Assembly (NCBI RefSeq): GCF_002167005.1
Contig: NZ_NHTN01000002.1
Location: 1-62,362, forward strand
From: Indiicoccus explosivorum
GTDB taxonomy: Bacteria; Bacillota; Bacilli; Bacillales_A; Planococcaceae
Reading direction: 5' to 3'
DNA: 62,362 bases
Program-made: the position numbers and the translations under genes
The notes under the pieces: model-generated
What the model was told of the DNA's origin: nothing
The model's database searches: none
The model's input: only the letters and a program-made list of their open reading frames with translations
Shown: in pieces, positions 28,307 through 37,085 of the stretch
Layout of the letters: each line of letters starts with the position of its first letter
Numbering within the stretch: the first letter of the stretch is position 1

Positions 28307-28621
28307 ATGAAAAAACGGGATATAGTGATCGGCACCGCAGCCGGAGCTGCTGCCGGCCTCGCGGTCAGAGGACTTGTCGACAGGCAGGACAAGTTCTATT
28401 CGGCGGAGGAAGTACTGAAGAACGTCAAAAACGCTTTCAAGGCGGAAGGCCCGATCGACGGTTCCTGGATCGTCATGAAACCGGAACCTTTCAGTCAGTA
28501 TGCCATCACATCGGATGTATACCGCGGCGGCATCACACGCCAGCAGAACGGCGAACTCGAGCAGTTCGAATTCCTGGCGGATGCCCGCACCGGCTCTGTC
28601 ATAGAAGTCCGGAAATTATAA
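28307..28621 (+). CDS. ytzB: PepSY-domain protein YtzB
   Basis: The 104-aa protein has an N-terminal hydrophobic Gly/Ala segment (IVIGTAAGAAAGLAVRGLV) serving as anchor or signal. A single PepSY-type domain follows (YSAEEVLKNVKNAFKAEGPI, ARTGSVIEVRKL). PepSY domains are often peptidase inhibitors or propeptide-like modules; the target is unknown. ATG at 28307 is chosen because GGGAGGG is 9 nt upstream; an ATG three codons earlier is possible. Divergent from ytoP, convergent with ytnP. Confidence 0.85.
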   Translation: MKKRDIVIGTAAGAAAGLAVRGLVDRQDKFYSAEEVLKNVKNAFKAEGPIDGSWIVMKPEPFSQYAITSDVYRGGITRQQNGELEQFEFLADARTGSVIEVRKL

Positions 28622-28647
28622 AAGGAGCCCTTGAGGCTCCTTTTTAC
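28621..28647. terminator. Bidirectional terminator, ytzB / ytnP
   Basis: AAAGGAGCC (28621-28629) pairs with GGCTCCTTT (28635-28643) around a 5-nt loop, followed by T residues. It sits between the two stop codons. Confidence 0.88.
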
Positions 28648-29498
28648 AGTTCCAGTTCTTTTCGTTTCACGGATTCAATGATTTCTTTGCCGTCTTCGGA
28701 CCAGCGGATGACCCGGTAGTGCCCGTCATGATAGAAGCTGAAGTACCAGCCGCCCGCGAGCGCTTCCTTCATCAGTTTTTCCTTGGCGAAGACCGATGTC
28801 ATCGGATAGTCGTCATATGCGAGGACCCACAGCGGATTCTGATGGGCATGAGTCGGCATGAGATCCGCCATGTGGATCAGTGTATCGTCGCCGGCAGTGA
28901 TTTTGATGACCGCATGGCCGTCCGAATGGCCGCCGGTATGGATCATTTCGATGTGGTCGTTCAGGCGGAATGTCCCGTTGAACGGCACGACCTGATCCTG
29001 GATCGGCTCCCAGTTCTCTTTCCAGTACGTGTTGCGGGATCGGATATTCGGATGGCGCATTTCATTCCATTCCGTTTCGGACACATGGATTTCCGCGTTC
29101 GGAAATGCAGGTACGTAGCTGTCCCCCTCTTTTTTCGTCAGTCCGCCAGCATGGTCGAAATGCATGTGCGTCATCAGGACGATATCGATGTCAGCCGGTG
29201 TCAGTCCGAACGGTTCGAGACTGTCTTCGATTTTCGAGTGATCCGTCACTCCATAGTTCCGTAGCTGTTTTTCAGACAGCTTGTCCGTACCTGCTCCGGA
29301 TTCAATTAGAATGTTCTGCCCGTCATGCTGGATCAGAATCGGGTCACAGCGCAGCTCGATCTGATTTTTGTCGTTCACTGGGTATTTTCTGGACCAGAGC
29401 GCCTTGGGTACGACACCGAACATAGCGCCACCGTCCATGTACGTGTCCCCTCCGTTCAGCCAGTTCAGCGTGATTCCGTGAAAGTCGAATTTCTCCAT
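28644..29498 (-). CDS. ytnP: Metallo-beta-lactamase-fold lactonase YtnP
   Basis: The 284-aa protein has the zinc motif THMHFDHAG, then HTGGHSDGH and [10 protein letters not shown], placing it with the quorum-quenching lactonase-like YtnP of B. subtilis, which degrades signalling lactones. The start at 29498, [17 protein letters not shown], follows GGGAGGAATGGG and matches the homologue; an upstream in-frame extension is not supported. No signal peptide. The natural substrate is not established. Confidence 0.92.
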   Translation of the reverse strand: MEKFDFHGITLNWLNGGDTYMDGGAMFGVVPKALWSRKYPVNDKNQIELRCDPILIQHDGQNILIESGAGTDKLSEKQLRNYGVTDHSKIEDSLEPFGLTPADIDIVLMTHMHFDHAGGLTKKEGDSYVPAFPNAEIHVSETEWNEMRHPNIRSRNTYWKENWEPIQDQVVPFNGTFRLNDHIEMIHTGGHSDGHAVIKITAGDDTLIHMADLMPTHAHQNPLWVLAYDDYPMTSVFAKEKLMKEALAGGWYFSFYHDGHYRVIRWSEDGKEIIESVKRKELEL

Positions 29499-29514
29499 TC
29501 CCATTCCTCCCATG

Positions 29515-30168
29515 TTATGAATGCTTTGGATACTTTGCCTCGAGCCGGTAAATCGGCTGGCCTTTCTGCGAAAACTTTTCTTCATACTCCGTCATGACAT
29601 TTCCCTCTGGCTCAGCTGCATGCAAATCGAGGGATACGTCTTCCAAGAGGAGACCGTAGTGCGACAAGCTGATAAGGGAATACTCGAAAAGTCCCCGGTT
29701 GTCCGTCTTGAAGTGGATTTCCCCTTCCTCAGGGAGAATCCGTTCGTACAATCCCAGGAAATTTTCATGCGTCAGCCGCCGCTTGGCATGGCGGTTTTTC
29801 GGCCACGGATCCGAAAAGTTCAAGTATACCCGTCCGATTTCGCCTTCTTCAAAAAATTCGGTCAGCCCTTCCGCGTTGACGTTCAGCAGCCTGAGGTTCG
29901 GTACCGGCTCCGGTTCATCCAGGATCCGCTCGAGGGCGGACAGCAGGACACTGTCATATAATTCAATGCCGATGTAATTGATATCCGGGTTCTGCTTCGC
30001 CATGCCCAAAATGAACTGGCCCTTCCCCATGCCGACTTCGATATGGATCGGGTTCCGGTTGCCGAATGCTTCTTTCCATTTCCCCCGGTATGCCGCGGGA
30101 TCCGGAACCACGATCCCCGGATTTTCGCTGATGATTTCACCTGCTCTTGGTTTATTGCGTAATCTCAT
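29515..30168 (-). CDS. trmB: tRNA (guanine-N7-)-methyltransferase
   Basis: TrmB methylates G46 in the variable loop of tRNAs using S-adenosylmethionine. The 217-aa Rossmann-fold protein has [15 protein letters not shown] (SAM site), [29 protein letters not shown] (catalytic/tRNA motif) and [13 protein letters not shown]. Length and ends match the Firmicutes enzyme. It is 17 nt upstream of ytnP and follows the NERD-like gene on the same strand. Confidence 0.96.
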   Translation of the reverse strand: MRLRNKPRAGEIISENPGIVVPDPAAYRGKWKEAFGNRNPIHIEVGMGKGQFILGMAKQNPDINYIGIELYDSVLLSALERILDEPEPVPNLRLLNVNAEGLTEFFEEGEIGRVYLNFSDPWPKNRHAKRRLTHENFLGLYERILPEEGEIHFKTDNRGLFEYSLISLSHYGLLLEDVSLDLHAAEPEGNVMTEYEEKFSQKGQPIYRLEAKYPKHS

Positions 30169-30195
30169 AAAACCTTCCCTTTCTTCAATAGCTGT

Positions 30196-31155
30196 TCAGT
30201 CATCCGGTGATTCCATATGGTTGTCCTGTTGCTCTTTAACGCTGTAAGAGACCGTCACTGCCGTGCTGAGAAGCGCTTCCGCCGCCTGGAACTGCGCCCG
30301 CTTGAACGGACCGCCCATCGCCGACATTTTCCGGAACCACTCCGGAGCTCCGCGCTTGTCCGTCACTTCCACTCCGTACAGAGGAGAAGTGATATCAAAG
30401 AACCCGGTGCGGCTGAGAAGGACTTTCCGGACCGGCAATTCGATGCCGCGCTGCCGCAGAATCCGGGAAACGACCGCCTCCGTCCGGTCGAGGCTGATGA
30501 GGGGGCTCAAAAATCGCTGTTCGCTGAACTGGCTCCTTTTTTGCCAGAATCTCCCGGTCCCTCCCGAAAAAACCGCATCTTCTTCATCTTCGACGGCCGT
30601 GACACAACAGCAGAAGGACGGCCCGATCAGGACGATATCGAGTTCGACCGGCGCGTTCTTAAGCTGGAGGACCGGCCGGTACAGCATCAGATAGCTGTCA
30701 GGCAGCGAACGGAGCAGCTCGCGGAGCAGTGTATCGCGATAATACTTGCTGTGGACCACAGATTGTTCGGACATGGCGGAACTTGCCCACTTCAGCTGAA
30801 AATAAAAAAGCTGGTCCGCGAACATTTTTTTCAGTTCCGCTTCCGTATCCGGTTCATAGACGAAATCCGGAACAAACTGTTCGTCTGATTCTTCTGATGC
30901 CGCTTCGGCTTCCGGTTCATCATCAGATAGAGCGCCCCGCTGCTGCCGCCAGCCCGCCCAACGCGGAAAACGGGAAAGTTTCCCGCTTTCCGCTGCCGCG
31001 CCTCCGCCGTCCCCCTCTTCCGTGCCGGCATCTGCCAGCCGTTTCTTCGCTTTCAGCCACTGCTCGCGCTTCAAGCGGATGAATTGAGAAGGGTAGCGGT
31101 TCAAATCATCCGCATAGCGTGATACACAGTCCTGCAATTTGATCAGCTGCGCCAT
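30196..31155 (-). CDS. NERD-like (nuclease-related domain) protein
   Basis: The 319-aa cytosolic protein is only partly recognised. The centre (about 140-215: LLRELLRSLPDSYLMLYRP, then ELDIVLIGPSFCCCVTAVE) resembles the NERD fold, which is related to restriction-type nucleases. The usual acidic and lysine residues of a nuclease site are not all evident, so activity is doubtful. An internal Glu/Ala-rich linker (about 75-105) and a run of three cysteines are unusual. ATG at 31155 abuts the stop of the thpR-like gene, so the two are co-translated. I cannot name a function. Confidence 0.65.
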   Translation of the reverse strand: MAQLIKLQDCVSRYADDLNRYPSQFIRLKREQWLKAKKRLADAGTEEGDGGGAAAESGKLSRFPRWAGWRQQRGALSDDEPEAEAASEESDEQFVPDFVYEPDTEAELKKMFADQLFYFQLKWASSAMSEQSVVHSKYYRDTLLRELLRSLPDSYLMLYRPVLQLKNAPVELDIVLIGPSFCCCVTAVEDEEDAVFSGGTGRFWQKRSQFSEQRFLSPLISLDRTEAVVSRILRQRGIELPVRKVLLSRTGFFDITSPLYGVEVTDKRGAPEWFRKMSAMGGPFKRAQFQAAEALLSTAVTVSYSVKEQQDNHMESPDD

Positions 31156-31695
31156 TCAGTCACCTGCTCCCAACGGAAATGTATAGATTGCTTCATAACG
31201 CGGTGTCTGGCCAAGATTCACTTTGAACAGGGAAAATTCACGGACCGGGAAAGACACGGGCCGGAGTTCAAGCTTCCGGTCGAGGGACGCAGTTCCCCGC
31301 CACTTCTTAGCAAGCGTGATATGGGGCACATAGGGCCGTCTGTCCGGCCGGAGGCGGAAAGGTTCCAGGGCATCCGATACTTCTTGCTGCAGCGCCCGCA
31401 GCCGGCTGTTTTCCCCGATTTTCCCGTATATCACCCGCGGCGTCTCCGGGTTTCCGAATGTCCCGGTCCCGCTGACCGTCACCTCGAAGGGCTGCTGTTC
31501 GATCTGCCGGAGCGCTCTTTGGACATCCGGCAGTTCGCCGTACGGGTCTGCTCCGATATACACGAGTGTGATATGCATATCGACGGACGGAATCAGCTGT
31601 TTATGGGACCGGAGTTTCCAGTTGTCCCGGTCTTCAGCCAGCTTTCCGGCCGCCTCCGCCGTCAGCCCGATGCCGATGAAATAGTGGTTGGACAT
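31156..31695 (-). CDS. thpR: RNA 2',3'-cyclic phosphodiesterase (2H phosphoesterase)
   Basis: The 179-aa protein has the two HxT motifs of the 2H superfamily, MHITLVYIG (about 40) and PHITLAKKW (about 130). Together they form the active site that opens 2',3'-cyclic phosphates at RNA ends. ATG at 31695 follows AAGGTGATGTT. It is directly joined to the NERD-like gene, suggesting a shared RNA- or DNA-end processing role (inference). Confidence 0.88.
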   Translation of the reverse strand: MSNHYFIGIGLTAEAAGKLAEDRDNWKLRSHKQLIPSVDMHITLVYIGADPYGELPDVQRALRQIEQQPFEVTVSGTGTFGNPETPRVIYGKIGENSRLRALQQEVSDALEPFRLRPDRRPYVPHITLAKKWRGTASLDRKLELRPVSFPVREFSLFKVNLGQTPRYEAIYTFPLGAGD

Positions 31696-31756
31696 AACAT
31701 CACCTTCAATCAGTTTATCATTTGCCCGCCGTTCTTACCATTGGGTGCGGCAAACA

Positions 31757-31786
31757 GAAAAACCGGCCTTCCTCAAGAAAGGCCGG
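31757..31786 (-). terminator. dat terminator
   Basis: CCGGCCTT (31763-31770) pairs with AAGGCCGG (31779-31786), with five T residues on the minus strand, just beyond the dat stop codon. Confidence 0.8.
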
Positions 31787-31793
31787 AATTCTT

Positions 31794-32648
31794 TCATACA
31801 TGTACCGGTGTTTTTAGGCCCAATTTCCGTTCGAATCCCTGCTGGAGCTTTCTTGTCGTTGCCCCGGGTGTTCCGTCGCCGATCTGTTTGCCATCCATAG
31901 AAACGAGGGGCAAAATTTCCGCCGTCGTCGATGAAATGAACATTTCATCCATTTCCAGCGCCTCGCTTTTTGTGAATGCCGTCTCCCTGACGGGTACACC
32001 GACTTCTGCGCACACTTCGAGAATCGTTCGGCGGGTGATGCCGTTCAAGATGAAATTATTGGCCGGATGCGTGTAGACAGTCCCGTCCTTAATTCCGTAA
32101 ACATTGGAAGAAGATCCTTCTGTCACGGTCCCATCGCGGTGGAGGATCGCTTCAAAGCAGCCTTCCGCAATCGCTTCCTGTTTGGCAAGGACGTTGCCGA
32201 GGAGGTTCAGGCTTTTGATGTCGCACCGGAGCCAGCGTACATCTTCAGCGAATTTCCCGCTGACTCCGTCGCGCATCCCCTGCAGCGGGCGTTCCACAAG
32301 ATTCGTATAAGCGGTCAGCACAGGGGACGCCTGCTCGGGGAATTGATGCTGCCGGGGAGCGGCTCCGCGGGTGATCTGCATATAAATATAGCCGTTCACG
32401 ACTTCATTCGCTTCAACCAGGTCGTATATAAGCTTATGGAGCACATCTTTTGTGTACGGGATCACGAGCTTTATCTTATCGGCGCTTTCATAGAAGCGGT
32501 CCATGTGCTCTTTCATAGTGTACAGTTCCCCTTCGTACACCCGGATGACTTCATATATCCCATCGCCGAACTGATATCCGCGGTCTTCTTTGGAAATTGT
32601 CAGCTGTTCCTCTTTGATCAGTTGGTCATTCAGTAAAATCCATTCCAT
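31794..32648 (-). CDS. dat: D-amino-acid aminotransferase
   Basis: This PLP-dependent fold type IV enzyme interconverts D-alanine and D-glutamate, supplying D-Glu for peptidoglycan. The 284-aa protein has DRGYQFGDGIYEVIR, the catalytic lysine in RCDIKSLNLLGNVLAK, EGSSSNVYGIK and the Thr-rich phosphate loop FISSTTAEILP. Length matches the Bacillus enzyme. ATG at 32648 follows GAAGGCATCGGGA. It is 16 nt downstream of pepV. Confidence 0.95.
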   Translation of the reverse strand: MEWILLNDQLIKEEQLTISKEDRGYQFGDGIYEVIRVYEGELYTMKEHMDRFYESADKIKLVIPYTKDVLHKLIYDLVEANEVVNGYIYMQITRGAAPRQHQFPEQASPVLTAYTNLVERPLQGMRDGVSGKFAEDVRWLRCDIKSLNLLGNVLAKQEAIAEGCFEAILHRDGTVTEGSSSNVYGIKDGTVYTHPANNFILNGITRRTILEVCAEVGVPVRETAFTKSEALEMDEMFISSTTAEILPLVSMDGKQIGDGTPGATTRKLQQGFERKLGLKTPVHV

Positions 32649-32663
32649 TCCCGATGCCTTCTT

Positions 32664-34037
32664 TCATGATTTTTTGCACGCCAGCTCATAAATCGCTTCC
32701 GCATAAATCGCTGTCGCTTTCACTAAATTCTCAATGTCTGCGAACTCGTCCGGCTGGTGGGCCACATCCGCTTCCCCCGGGAACAGCATGCCGAAAGCCA
32801 CTCCTTTATCGAGCACGCGCGCATACGTTCCGCCGCCGATCGCCAGCAGCTCTGCGTGATTTCCTGTTTGCTTTTCATATACACGCTGGAGTGTGCGGAT
32901 AAACGGGTCATTTCCATCGACATGGTGAGGCTCTGAATTTGATGTTACATCGAGCGCGAACTCCGCAGGAATGAACGAACCGATCCGTTCGCTGAACGGA
33001 TAGGTGACAGAATACCGGAAACTGACCTCGATTTCAGCCAGCCGGCCCCTGTCATAGCGGATGATTCCCGGATTCAGTGTCGTATCCCCGGATGCTTCAT
33101 CGGAGTAATCGAAGCCGAGCGCGTGCCCTCTCGAGTCGTTATAAAAGGAATCGGCCAGGAAAGATACGAAACGCTCCCCGTCACCCGTCAGTTCCCCTTT
33201 CAAAAAAGCGGCAAGCAATACGCCGGCATTCTTACCGGCATCTGGTTCCATGGCATGTGCTGATTTGCCGTGCAGAATAAATTCCGTCCGGCCGCCGGCG
33301 TCTTTGATTTCCCCGAGAACACCTTCCTTACCGCAAAAAGCGCTGAAGCGATCCTTCAGTTCTGCGGCATCTCCATCAATGGAAGCGATCGCCGTATCCG
33401 GTACCATATTCGTGCGTTCGCCGGAACGGAACGAAATGAGCCGACCGGGCTGTTTCATCTGCCGCTGGCTGAAAACGAGGACGGCAATCCCTTTTTCTGC
33501 ATTGATGATCGGAAAATCCGCGTCCGGCGCGAATCCCGCATCCGGCATTTCCTCTGTCTGGAAATACCGTTTCATGCAGCGGAATCCGCTTTCTTCGTCT
33601 GTCCCGATGATCAGTCTTACTCTTTTATCGAACACGGCACCGGAATCTTTAACGATTTGAAGCGCTGTCCACGCCGCAATGGTCGGTCCCTTATCATCGA
33701 TCGCTCCGCGGCCGTAAAGCCGGCCGTCGGCAACCGTCCCTTCAAAAGGAGGCACGGTCCAGCCGGCGCCGGCGGGTACGACATCGACATGGCCCAGAAT
33801 GCCGAGCAGTTCTTCCCCTTCCCCGATTTCCAGATGGGCGGCCATATCATCCGTGATTTTCGGGCGATAGCCGTTCGCTTCCCCTTTTTCCGTGAACCAG
33901 CTGAGCGCGCGCCTGACTTCTTTTCCGAAAGGAGCGCCGGCTGCAGGATCGCCCAGCACGCTCGGAATCGCGATCAGTTCCTGTAATTCCTGAATCATGA
34001 GGTCTTTCTTCTTCTCTGCATCTTTTTGCCAGTCCAT
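32664..34037 (-). CDS. pepV: Dipeptidase PepV
   Basis: PepV is an M20-family zinc dipeptidase that hydrolyses a broad range of dipeptides in the cytosol. The 457-aa protein has ILGHVDVVPAG (zinc His and Asp), YGRGAIDDKGPTIAAW, GTDEESGFRCMKRYF (catalytic Glu pair), a large lid insertion and the C-terminal GGGTYARVLDKGVAFGMLFPG. ATG at 34037 follows AAAGGAGCG. The gene is followed by dat, which shares D-amino acid and peptide metabolism. Confidence 0.95.
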   Translation of the reverse strand: MDWQKDAEKKKDLMIQELQELIAIPSVLGDPAAGAPFGKEVRRALSWFTEKGEANGYRPKITDDMAAHLEIGEGEELLGILGHVDVVPAGAGWTVPPFEGTVADGRLYGRGAIDDKGPTIAAWTALQIVKDSGAVFDKRVRLIIGTDEESGFRCMKRYFQTEEMPDAGFAPDADFPIINAEKGIAVLVFSQRQMKQPGRLISFRSGERTNMVPDTAIASIDGDAAELKDRFSAFCGKEGVLGEIKDAGGRTEFILHGKSAHAMEPDAGKNAGVLLAAFLKGELTGDGERFVSFLADSFYNDSRGHALGFDYSDEASGDTTLNPGIIRYDRGRLAEIEVSFRYSVTYPFSERIGSFIPAEFALDVTSNSEPHHVDGNDPFIRTLQRVYEKQTGNHAELLAIGGGTYARVLDKGVAFGMLFPGEADVAHQPDEFADIENLVKATAIYAEAIYELACKKS

Positions 34038-34222
34038 GCGTCACGCTCCTTTATAATACGGAATATTCTACACGTTTTCTGCGGAAATGAAAGACGTTCC
34101 GGGTAAAATTTATTTTCAATTTCCGCCTGCATGATGAAAGTCCTTCATGCGGAGGAATTCTATTACACTGTAAAGTTTCAGTAAATTTTACCGAAATGAT
34201 AGAAAAGTCGCAATCATTGATT

Positions 34223-34243
34223 TATAATGAAGTTGTCAGACAA
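34223..34243 (+). promoter_or_regulatory. Candidate promoter and operator-like palindrome upstream of ytzE
   Basis: A -10 TATAAT (34223-34228) has no good -35. It is followed at the expected transcription start by a perfect palindrome TTGTCAGACAA (34233-34243). The stretch 34038-34368 otherwise holds AT-rich promoter-like sequence and a 36-codon frame at 34275 whose ribosome site touches its ATG. Confidence 0.4.
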
Positions 34244-34368
34244 TAGGTCTTGACGATTACTCACCGAAAAGGAGATGTCTAAAGGCAGAACATCACCGGG
34301 TTTCCAACTTGTTCAGCCGCCGTCCGCTAGTCTTTGCCAGGAGAAAAATGATGAAGGAGTGGTTGCCC

Positions 34369-34590
34369 ATGCAATCTTCAACTGACCGGATGCTCATCCG
34401 AATCAAAGACATGTATCGCTATATTCTCGAGAACGGGACTGTTACGACACAGGACTTAGTGGATGAGTTCGGTATCACTCCCCGCACGATTCAGCGTGAC
34501 CTGAACGTGCTGGCTTTCAACGAGCTGGTGACAAGCCCAGCCCGCGGCAAATGGACCACGACGAAAAAGAAAGTGAAAATGACATCTTAA
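34369..34590 (+). CDS. ytzE: Small DeoR-type HTH regulator YtzE
   Basis: The 73-aa protein consists only of a DeoR-type winged helix (RMLIRIKDMYRYILENGTVT, TPRTIQRDLNVLAFNELV, SPARGKWTTTKKKVKMTS) with no ligand domain. It is nearly identical in plan to B. subtilis YtzE. Targets are unknown. ATG at 34369 has GAAGGAG 9 nt upstream and fits the homologue; longer in-frame starts at 34309-34351 are less likely. A palindrome at its predicted transcription start could allow autoregulation. Confidence 0.9.
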   Translation: MQSSTDRMLIRIKDMYRYILENGTVTTQDLVDEFGITPRTIQRDLNVLAFNELVTSPARGKWTTTKKKVKMTS

Positions 34591-34600
34591 ACCGGATTGA

Positions 34601-34635
34601 AAAATGACCGCACGGCTCGCGTGCGGTCATTTTTC
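34601..34635. terminator. Bidirectional terminator, ytzE / rsuA
   Basis: A 14-bp stem, AAAATGACCGCACG (34601-34614) with CGTGCGGTCATTTT (34620-34633), has a 5-nt loop. The rsuA stop codon lies inside the stem. Confidence 0.92.
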
Positions 34636-35340
34636 CTGTTTCAGTCCCTTCAGCTCCTGCTCGGTCAGCGGCCGGTATTCACCAGGACCGAGTGACGGGT
34701 CCAGCCGGAGCGTCCCCATCGACAGCCGCTTCAAGTAAACAACTTCTTTCCCGACACTTCGGAACATCCGCTTCACTTGGTGGAACTTCCCTTCTGTGAT
34801 CGTCAGTTCGATTTCGGATTCCGGACCCGCGGACAGAATCCGGAGCGTCGCCGGCTTCGTCTTGTAGCCGTCATCGAGTATGACGCCTTCCCGGAACGCT
34901 TCCGCATCCTCTGCGGTCACTTCCCCATCGATGCGGGCAAAATACGTCTTATCGACGTGCTTCCTCGGTGACAGCAGCTCATGCGCGAGCTTGCCGTCGT
35001 TCGTCAGCAGGAGAAGCCCTTCCGTGTCTTTATCAAGCCGGCCGACCGGAAACGGGTTGAAATGCCGCTCCGCCGGTCCGAGCAGATCGACGACTGTCCG
35101 GTCGCGACTGTCTTCCGTCGCGGACACCGTACCGGGCGGTTTATGGAGCATTAAATAAATGAATTCCGTGTAAAGAATTTCTTCTCCATTGACGGTGATT
35201 CGGTCCGTTTCCGCTTCCACGTGCCGTTTCGGATCTTTTTCCGTTTTCCCGTTCACTTCCACGGCGCCGGACTTCAAGAGCGGTTTCACTTCTTTCCGGG
35301 AACCGAGCCCCATATTCGACAAGTATTTATCCAGTCGCAT
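34627..35340 (-). CDS. rsuA: 16S rRNA pseudouridine synthase (RsuA family)
   Basis: The enzyme isomerises a uridine in 16S rRNA (position 516 in E. coli). The 237-aa protein has an S4 domain (residues 1-50, MRLDKYLSNMGLGSRKEVKP) and the RsuA catalytic domain with the aspartate in PVGRLDKDTEGLLLLTNDG, plus KTYFARI and EGKFHQVKRMF. ATG at 35340 follows AGGAGGCAGTT. It is 9 nt downstream of murJ. Confidence 0.93.
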   Translation of the reverse strand: MRLDKYLSNMGLGSRKEVKPLLKSGAVEVNGKTEKDPKRHVEAETDRITVNGEEILYTEFIYLMLHKPPGTVSATEDSRDRTVVDLLGPAERHFNPFPVGRLDKDTEGLLLLTNDGKLAHELLSPRKHVDKTYFARIDGEVTAEDAEAFREGVILDDGYKTKPATLRILSAGPESEIELTITEGKFHQVKRMFRSVGKEVVYLKRLSMGTLRLDPSLGPGEYRPLTEQELKGLKQEK

Positions 35341-35349
35341 AACTGCCTC

Positions 35350-36957
35350 CTAGAAACCGAATTTCCGTGTCAGTCTGGTGAGCCGGTCGCCGAGGAGCTT
35401 CTGTGCCAGCCCTGTTTTTATTCCCAGGAATCCGTAAACCGCCACACCAGCCAGTCCGACAAACAGGATCCGGAGCAGCGCCAGCCCTTTCGATTCGAGC
35501 GGGATGAACCACTCGACACCCGTCAGAACGAGCCAGGCAGCCGCACCCATCGCAATCGTCAGCAGAATAATAAGCGTAATCCGCCGGATGACGAGAACGG
35601 AACGGTAATTCAAGTCTTTGGAAATGATATACAGGCTCATCGAAATGGCCACGCCGTACCCGATCATCGTCGACGCAATCGCCCCATCGACTTCCCAGAG
35701 CCGTACGAGCGGGATGTTAAGGATCAATTTCAAAATGAGTCCTGTTCCTAACGTGTAGACGATCCATTTCTGCCGGTTGATGCCCTGCAGGATGGCAGCG
35801 GTCACCGGAAACAGACTGAACAGGACAGCGGCGGGCAGATAGGAAGCGAGAATCGCTGAACCGTAAATGCTTTCTTCATAAAACACATAGTACAGCTCAT
35901 CCGCCAGCAGAATCATGCCCGCGACTGCAGGAAGCGTGAGGAATAATAGCACCTGGTACGTCTTGTCGAGCGTATGGGTCAGAAGCCGTGGCTGATCAGT
36001 CGTGAAATATTTCGTGATGAGCGGAATGAGCGCCATTGAAAATCCTGTCGCCAGCATGACCGGAATGAGCACAAGCTTGTGGGCATTGAAATTCAGGATG
36101 CCCAGCAAAACGTCAGACTCCGAAGCGAGCGGTGTTTCCGCCATCGCCTGGTTGAATGTCAGCAGATCCACGAACTGGAAAAGCGAATTCGCGCTGCCGA
36201 GGAAAATGACGGGCAGTGCATAGACCGCGATTTCCTTGTACATATCCTTAAGCCCGATGTCGTGCGGCTTAGCGGAATCTGCCACAAGTTCATCGTAATG
36301 CGGTTTCTTTTTGCGCCAAAAATAATACAGGACCGCGAGACCGCCGAGTGAACCGATAAACGCTGAAAAGACAGCGACTTGGATGGCCGTCTCTTCCGAA
36401 CCGCCAAGCCAGTAAAGGACGACAAACGCACCGCCGAGCAGGAACAGAATCCGCACAATCTGTTCGACGAGCTGGGAAACCGCAGTGGGCGTCATAAAGT
36501 TGTATCCTTGGAAAAAACCGCGCAGCAGACTCATGAATGGCACCGCGAGGAGCGCGAATGACACCCAGCGGATCACTTCCGTGACATCCGCGACGGTGAA
36601 AATCTGCTCTTCATCTGCGATGATGACGGAGGCAAGCGGCGCCGCCATCAAAAACAGGAACAAAAACGACACGAAGCCGGTTATAATCATCGCTGTAAGT
36701 CCGGACTTCAAAAGCCGCCTCCCCGTCCTGTAATCCCCGAGCGCATTGTACTTCGAGACGAATTTCGAGAACGCAAGAGGCGCTCCTGCTATGGCCACCG
36801 ACAGCATCAAGTTGTACGGTATGTAGGCATACATATAAAGCGGGATATTTTCTTCGCCGACCATGGCATAGAACGGGATGACATACAGCACACCGAGCAC
36901 CCTGGACAGGAAAAGCCCGGCTGTCAGGATCGCCGTCCCTTTCAGCAAAGTAGACAT
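35350..36957 (-). CDS. murJ: Lipid II flippase MurJ (YtgP type)
   Basis: This MOP-superfamily transporter of about 14 helices flips lipid II across the membrane; B. subtilis YtgP was shown to be its MurJ. The 535-aa protein begins MSTLLKGTAILTAGLFLSRV, the usual opening. It has RGFFQGYNFMTPTAVSQLVE, ALIPLITKYF and LLGDRLTRLTRK, with hydrophobic helices evenly spread. Related polysaccharide exporters are the alternative. ATG at 36957 follows AGGAAGTGTC. Together with murC, dat and the class A PBP it forms the wall-synthesis content of the window. Confidence 0.88.
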   Translation of the reverse strand: MSTLLKGTAILTAGLFLSRVLGVLYVIPFYAMVGEENIPLYMYAYIPYNLMLSVAIAGAPLAFSKFVSKYNALGDYRTGRRLLKSGLTAMIITGFVSFLFLFLMAAPLASVIIADEEQIFTVADVTEVIRWVSFALLAVPFMSLLRGFFQGYNFMTPTAVSQLVEQIVRILFLLGGAFVVLYWLGGSEETAIQVAVFSAFIGSLGGLAVLYYFWRKKKPHYDELVADSAKPHDIGLKDMYKEIAVYALPVIFLGSANSLFQFVDLLTFNQAMAETPLASESDVLLGILNFNAHKLVLIPVMLATGFSMALIPLITKYFTTDQPRLLTHTLDKTYQVLLFLTLPAVAGMILLADELYYVFYEESIYGSAILASYLPAAVLFSLFPVTAAILQGINRQKWIVYTLGTGLILKLILNIPLVRLWEVDGAIASTMIGYGVAISMSLYIISKDLNYRSVLVIRRITLIILLTIAMGAAAWLVLTGVEWFIPLESKGLALLRILFVGLAGVAVYGFLGIKTGLAQKLLGDRLTRLTRKFGF

Positions 36958-37027
36958 GACACACTTCCTATTCTGTTCTTTCTAAAAAACAATCTACTCG
37001 TCAGTTTACACCTGTTCAGCGAATCAA

Positions 37028-37056
37028 TCAACGCCGGATGCGCCGTCGTGTATAAT
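37028..37056 (+). promoter_or_regulatory. Weak candidate promoter of ytfP
   Basis: A perfect -10 TATAAT (37051-37056) with only a poor -35 (TCAACG, 37028-37033), 30 bp upstream of the ytfP start. Confidence 0.35.
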
Positions 37057-37085
37057 GAAAACAAAAACGAAAGAGTGATTGTTCC

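Noticed and set aside
34275-34385. 36-codon upstream frame before ytzE
   Set aside because: The AAGGAG touches its ATG with no spacing and the peptide shows no recognisable feature.
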